DNA of 5,432 nucleotides from PFJX01 sp038215555 (GTDB taxonomy: Bacteria > Pseudomonadota > Gammaproteobacteria > Burkholderiales > Thiobacillaceae): assembly GCA_038215555.1 (NCBI GenBank), contig JBBQQT010000197.1, positions 1-5,432 of the forward strand. The letters run 5' to 3'. The notes under the pieces are model-generated. The model searched no databases. It was not told the origin of the DNA and saw nothing but the letters and a program-made list of their open reading frames with translations. Below are positions 4,159-5,432 of the stretch, piece after piece; the stretch's first letter is position 1; each line of letters opens with the position of its first letter. The position numbers and the translations under genes were made by a program.

Positions 4159-5432
4159 CAGAACGTCACCCTGACCGCCGAAGAATTCAACGCGCTGATT
4201 GCCGAGCGCGCGGCGGCCGTCAGCGAACGCGAAGCCCTGCGCGGCGAGCTCAAAGTCGTCAAGATCGAGCGTGATCTCCTCCAGGAGAAACTCAACGCCT
4301 TCCTGCGCAAACTGTTCGCCGCCAAGAGCGAGGCGCGCGGCAATGGCCAGTCAGAACTCTTCAACGAAGCGGAAGCCTTGGCTTCTGCCGGTGCCCCGGT
4401 GACCGAGGAGGTCCCTGTCGAATCCGGTATCGAGATCGCCGGGCATACCCGCCTGAAGCGGGGTCGCAAGCCCCTTGATCCGGCACTGCCCCGCGAGATC
4501 GTTCGCCATGAATTGCCGGAAGCCGAACGGATTTGTCCTCATGACGGCAAGACGCTAGTGGAAATCGGCGTCGAAACCAGCGAACAACTGGACATCATTC
4601 CGCAACAGGTTCGCGTCATCCAGCACCAGCGCGTCAAATATGCCTGTCCGTGTTGTGACCAGGGGATCAAGGTCACCCCGGTGCCTGCCAGGATCATCCC
4701 CAAGGGATTGCTGACCGAAGCAGCTTTGGCCTGGGTGGCGACTTCCAAATACCAGGATTCGCTACCCCTTTACCGGCAAGCAGCACTGCTGGGTCGTTTC
4801 GGCGGCAATCTCTCCCGCAACACGCTGGCCGGCAGCATGGTCAAGGTCGGCGAAGCGGTGCAGCCGATCATCAATCTGCTGCGCGATCACTTGCTCGACG
4901 CCGAACTGGTGTTCGGCGACGAGACGGTTATCCAGGTACTTAAGGAATCTGGTCGAGCGGCGCAGAGCAAGAGTTATCTGTGGGCCCAGATGAACGGCAC
5001 CGGGCCGCCGGTACGCTTGTTCGGCTATGCCCCGGGGCGTGGCGGAACCCACGCCGAGCAGCTTTACGCCGGCATCCGGGAAGGCGCGGTGTTGATGTCT
5101 GACGGCTACGCGGTCTACAACGGTATCGCGCAATCACATCACCTGATTCACCTGGGGTGCTGGGCGCATGCGCGGCGTTACTTTGTCGAGGCTGAGGCCG
5201 TCTTGCCGAAAGCTGTGCGCCGTCCGGATCAGCTGGCGACACAGTTTATTGCTGCGATTGCTCGACTCTATGCCGTGGAGGCGAAGGCCAAGGATAAAAC
5301 GGTGGCCGAACGGGCTCAATTACGCGAGGCAGCGAGCCGTCCCGTCCTGGCGGAAATCGAGCATCTGCTGGTAACGCATCGGCACAGCGTGACGCCGGGC
5401 AGTTTGTTGGGCAAGGCACTGCATTACCTGGA
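4156..5432 (+). CDS. tnpC: IS66 family transposase TnpC, 3' end outside window
   Basis: This is the DDE transposase of IS66 element 2, open from the ATG at 4156 to the window edge (425 complete codons). An N-terminal coiled coil (about residues 8-48) precedes LRKLFAAKSEARG (50-62), the family's characteristic block. A linker contains HTRLKRGRKPLDPALPREI. The zinc-finger region follows with C127 in ICPHDG and C164, C166 and C167 in YACPCCD. LPLYRQAALLGRFG (203-216) leads into the catalytic domain, with D255 in FGDETVIQ and D316 in MSDGYAVYNG. Next comes the conserved CWAHARRYFVEA (335-346). The third catalytic residue (Glu of a N..ER motif) and the C-terminal tail are expected beyond 5432. No in-frame start exists upstream before a TAG at 4132-4134. 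No defect is seen in the visible part. Confidence 0.95.
   Translation, partial: MQNVTLTAEEFNALIAERAAAVSEREALRGELKVVKIERDLLQEKLNAFLRKLFAAKSEARGNGQSELFNEAEALASAGAPVTEEVPVESGIEIAGHTRLKRGRKPLDPALPREIVRHELPEAERICPHDGKTLVEIGVETSEQLDIIPQQVRVIQHQRVKYACPCCDQGIKVTPVPARIIPKGLLTEAALAWVATSKYQDSLPLYRQAALLGRFGGNLSRNTLAGSMVKVGEAVQPIINLLRDHLLDAELVFGDETVIQVLKESGRAAQSKSYLWAQMNGTGPPVRLFGYAPGRGGTHAEQLYAGIREGAVLMSDGYAVYNGIAQSHHLIHLGCWAHARRYFVEAEAVLPKAVRRPDQLATQFIAAIARLYAVEAKAKDKTVAERAQLREAASRPVLAEIEHLLVTHRHSVTPGSLLGKALHYL

Larger units (their letters stand above)
3294..5432 (+). mobile_element. IS66-family insertion sequence 2, inserted into IS3 orfB, right end outside window
   Basis: The boundary at 3294 is seen twice over: orfB coding stops making family sense there, and the IS66-type terminus GTAAGCG begins at that base. 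The tnpA, tnpB and tnpC genes follow in the standard order on the plus strand. The element differs from IS66 element 1 in all three proteins and in gene spacing, so it is a different IS66 member, not a second copy. Nothing in the visible part is broken. tnpC runs off the window with roughly its last fifth unseen. Confidence 0.93.

Noticed and set aside
134..5432. Composite transposon made of two IS66 copies around cargo
   Set aside because: The two IS66 elements are different members, the enclosed DNA is only an IS3 remnant, and the right boundary interrupts its coding sequence. Independent insertions explain it better.

Overview
The whole window is mobile DNA: three insertion sequences packed together, with no host gene that can be supported. 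The order is: a truncated IS66-family element on the minus strand (about 134-2244), the remnant of an IS3-family element on the plus strand (2245-3293), and a second, different IS66-family element on the plus strand (3294 to beyond 5432). The first 133 bases are unassigned flank. GC-rich codon use and the style of these transposases suggest a member of the Pseudomonadota (beta- or gammaproteobacterium); this is an inference from protein flavour, and no chromosomal marker is present to confirm it.

IS66 element 1 (minus strand) carries the usual tnpA-tnpB-tnpC operon with very tight coupling (TGATG between tnpA and tnpB, ATGA between tnpB and tnpC). Its inner end is at 2244. Its tnpC loses homology to the family right after the GRN that follows the third catalytic residue, near base 134. 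The C-terminal tail and the far inverted repeat are therefore missing.

The IS3 remnant keeps an intact orfA with a T6G slippery site and a GC-rich hairpin for programmed -1 frameshifting. Its orfB is broken three times: an amber codon replaces the Trp that precedes the first catalytic Asp, an 8-bp imperfect tandem duplication shifts the frame, and IS66 element 2 is inserted about four codons before the expected catalytic Glu. The IS3 left end is also missing, replaced by IS66 element 1.

IS66 element 2 (plus strand) begins precisely at 3294 with GTAAGCG and has tnpA, tnpB and a tnpC that is open to the window edge. The two IS66 termini, which face each other across the 1,049-bp IS3 remnant, match in register at 20 of their first 29 positions, which fixes both boundaries. 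The two operons are transcribed divergently, away from the IS3 core.

The most interesting non-coding signals are hairpins at translation starts. One fills the tnpB-tnpC gap of element 2 and could bring a distant Shine-Dalgarno next to the tnpC start. Others overlap the ribosome binding site of the first gene of each of the three elements. I found no new multi-gene system, CRISPR array, or structural RNA gene.
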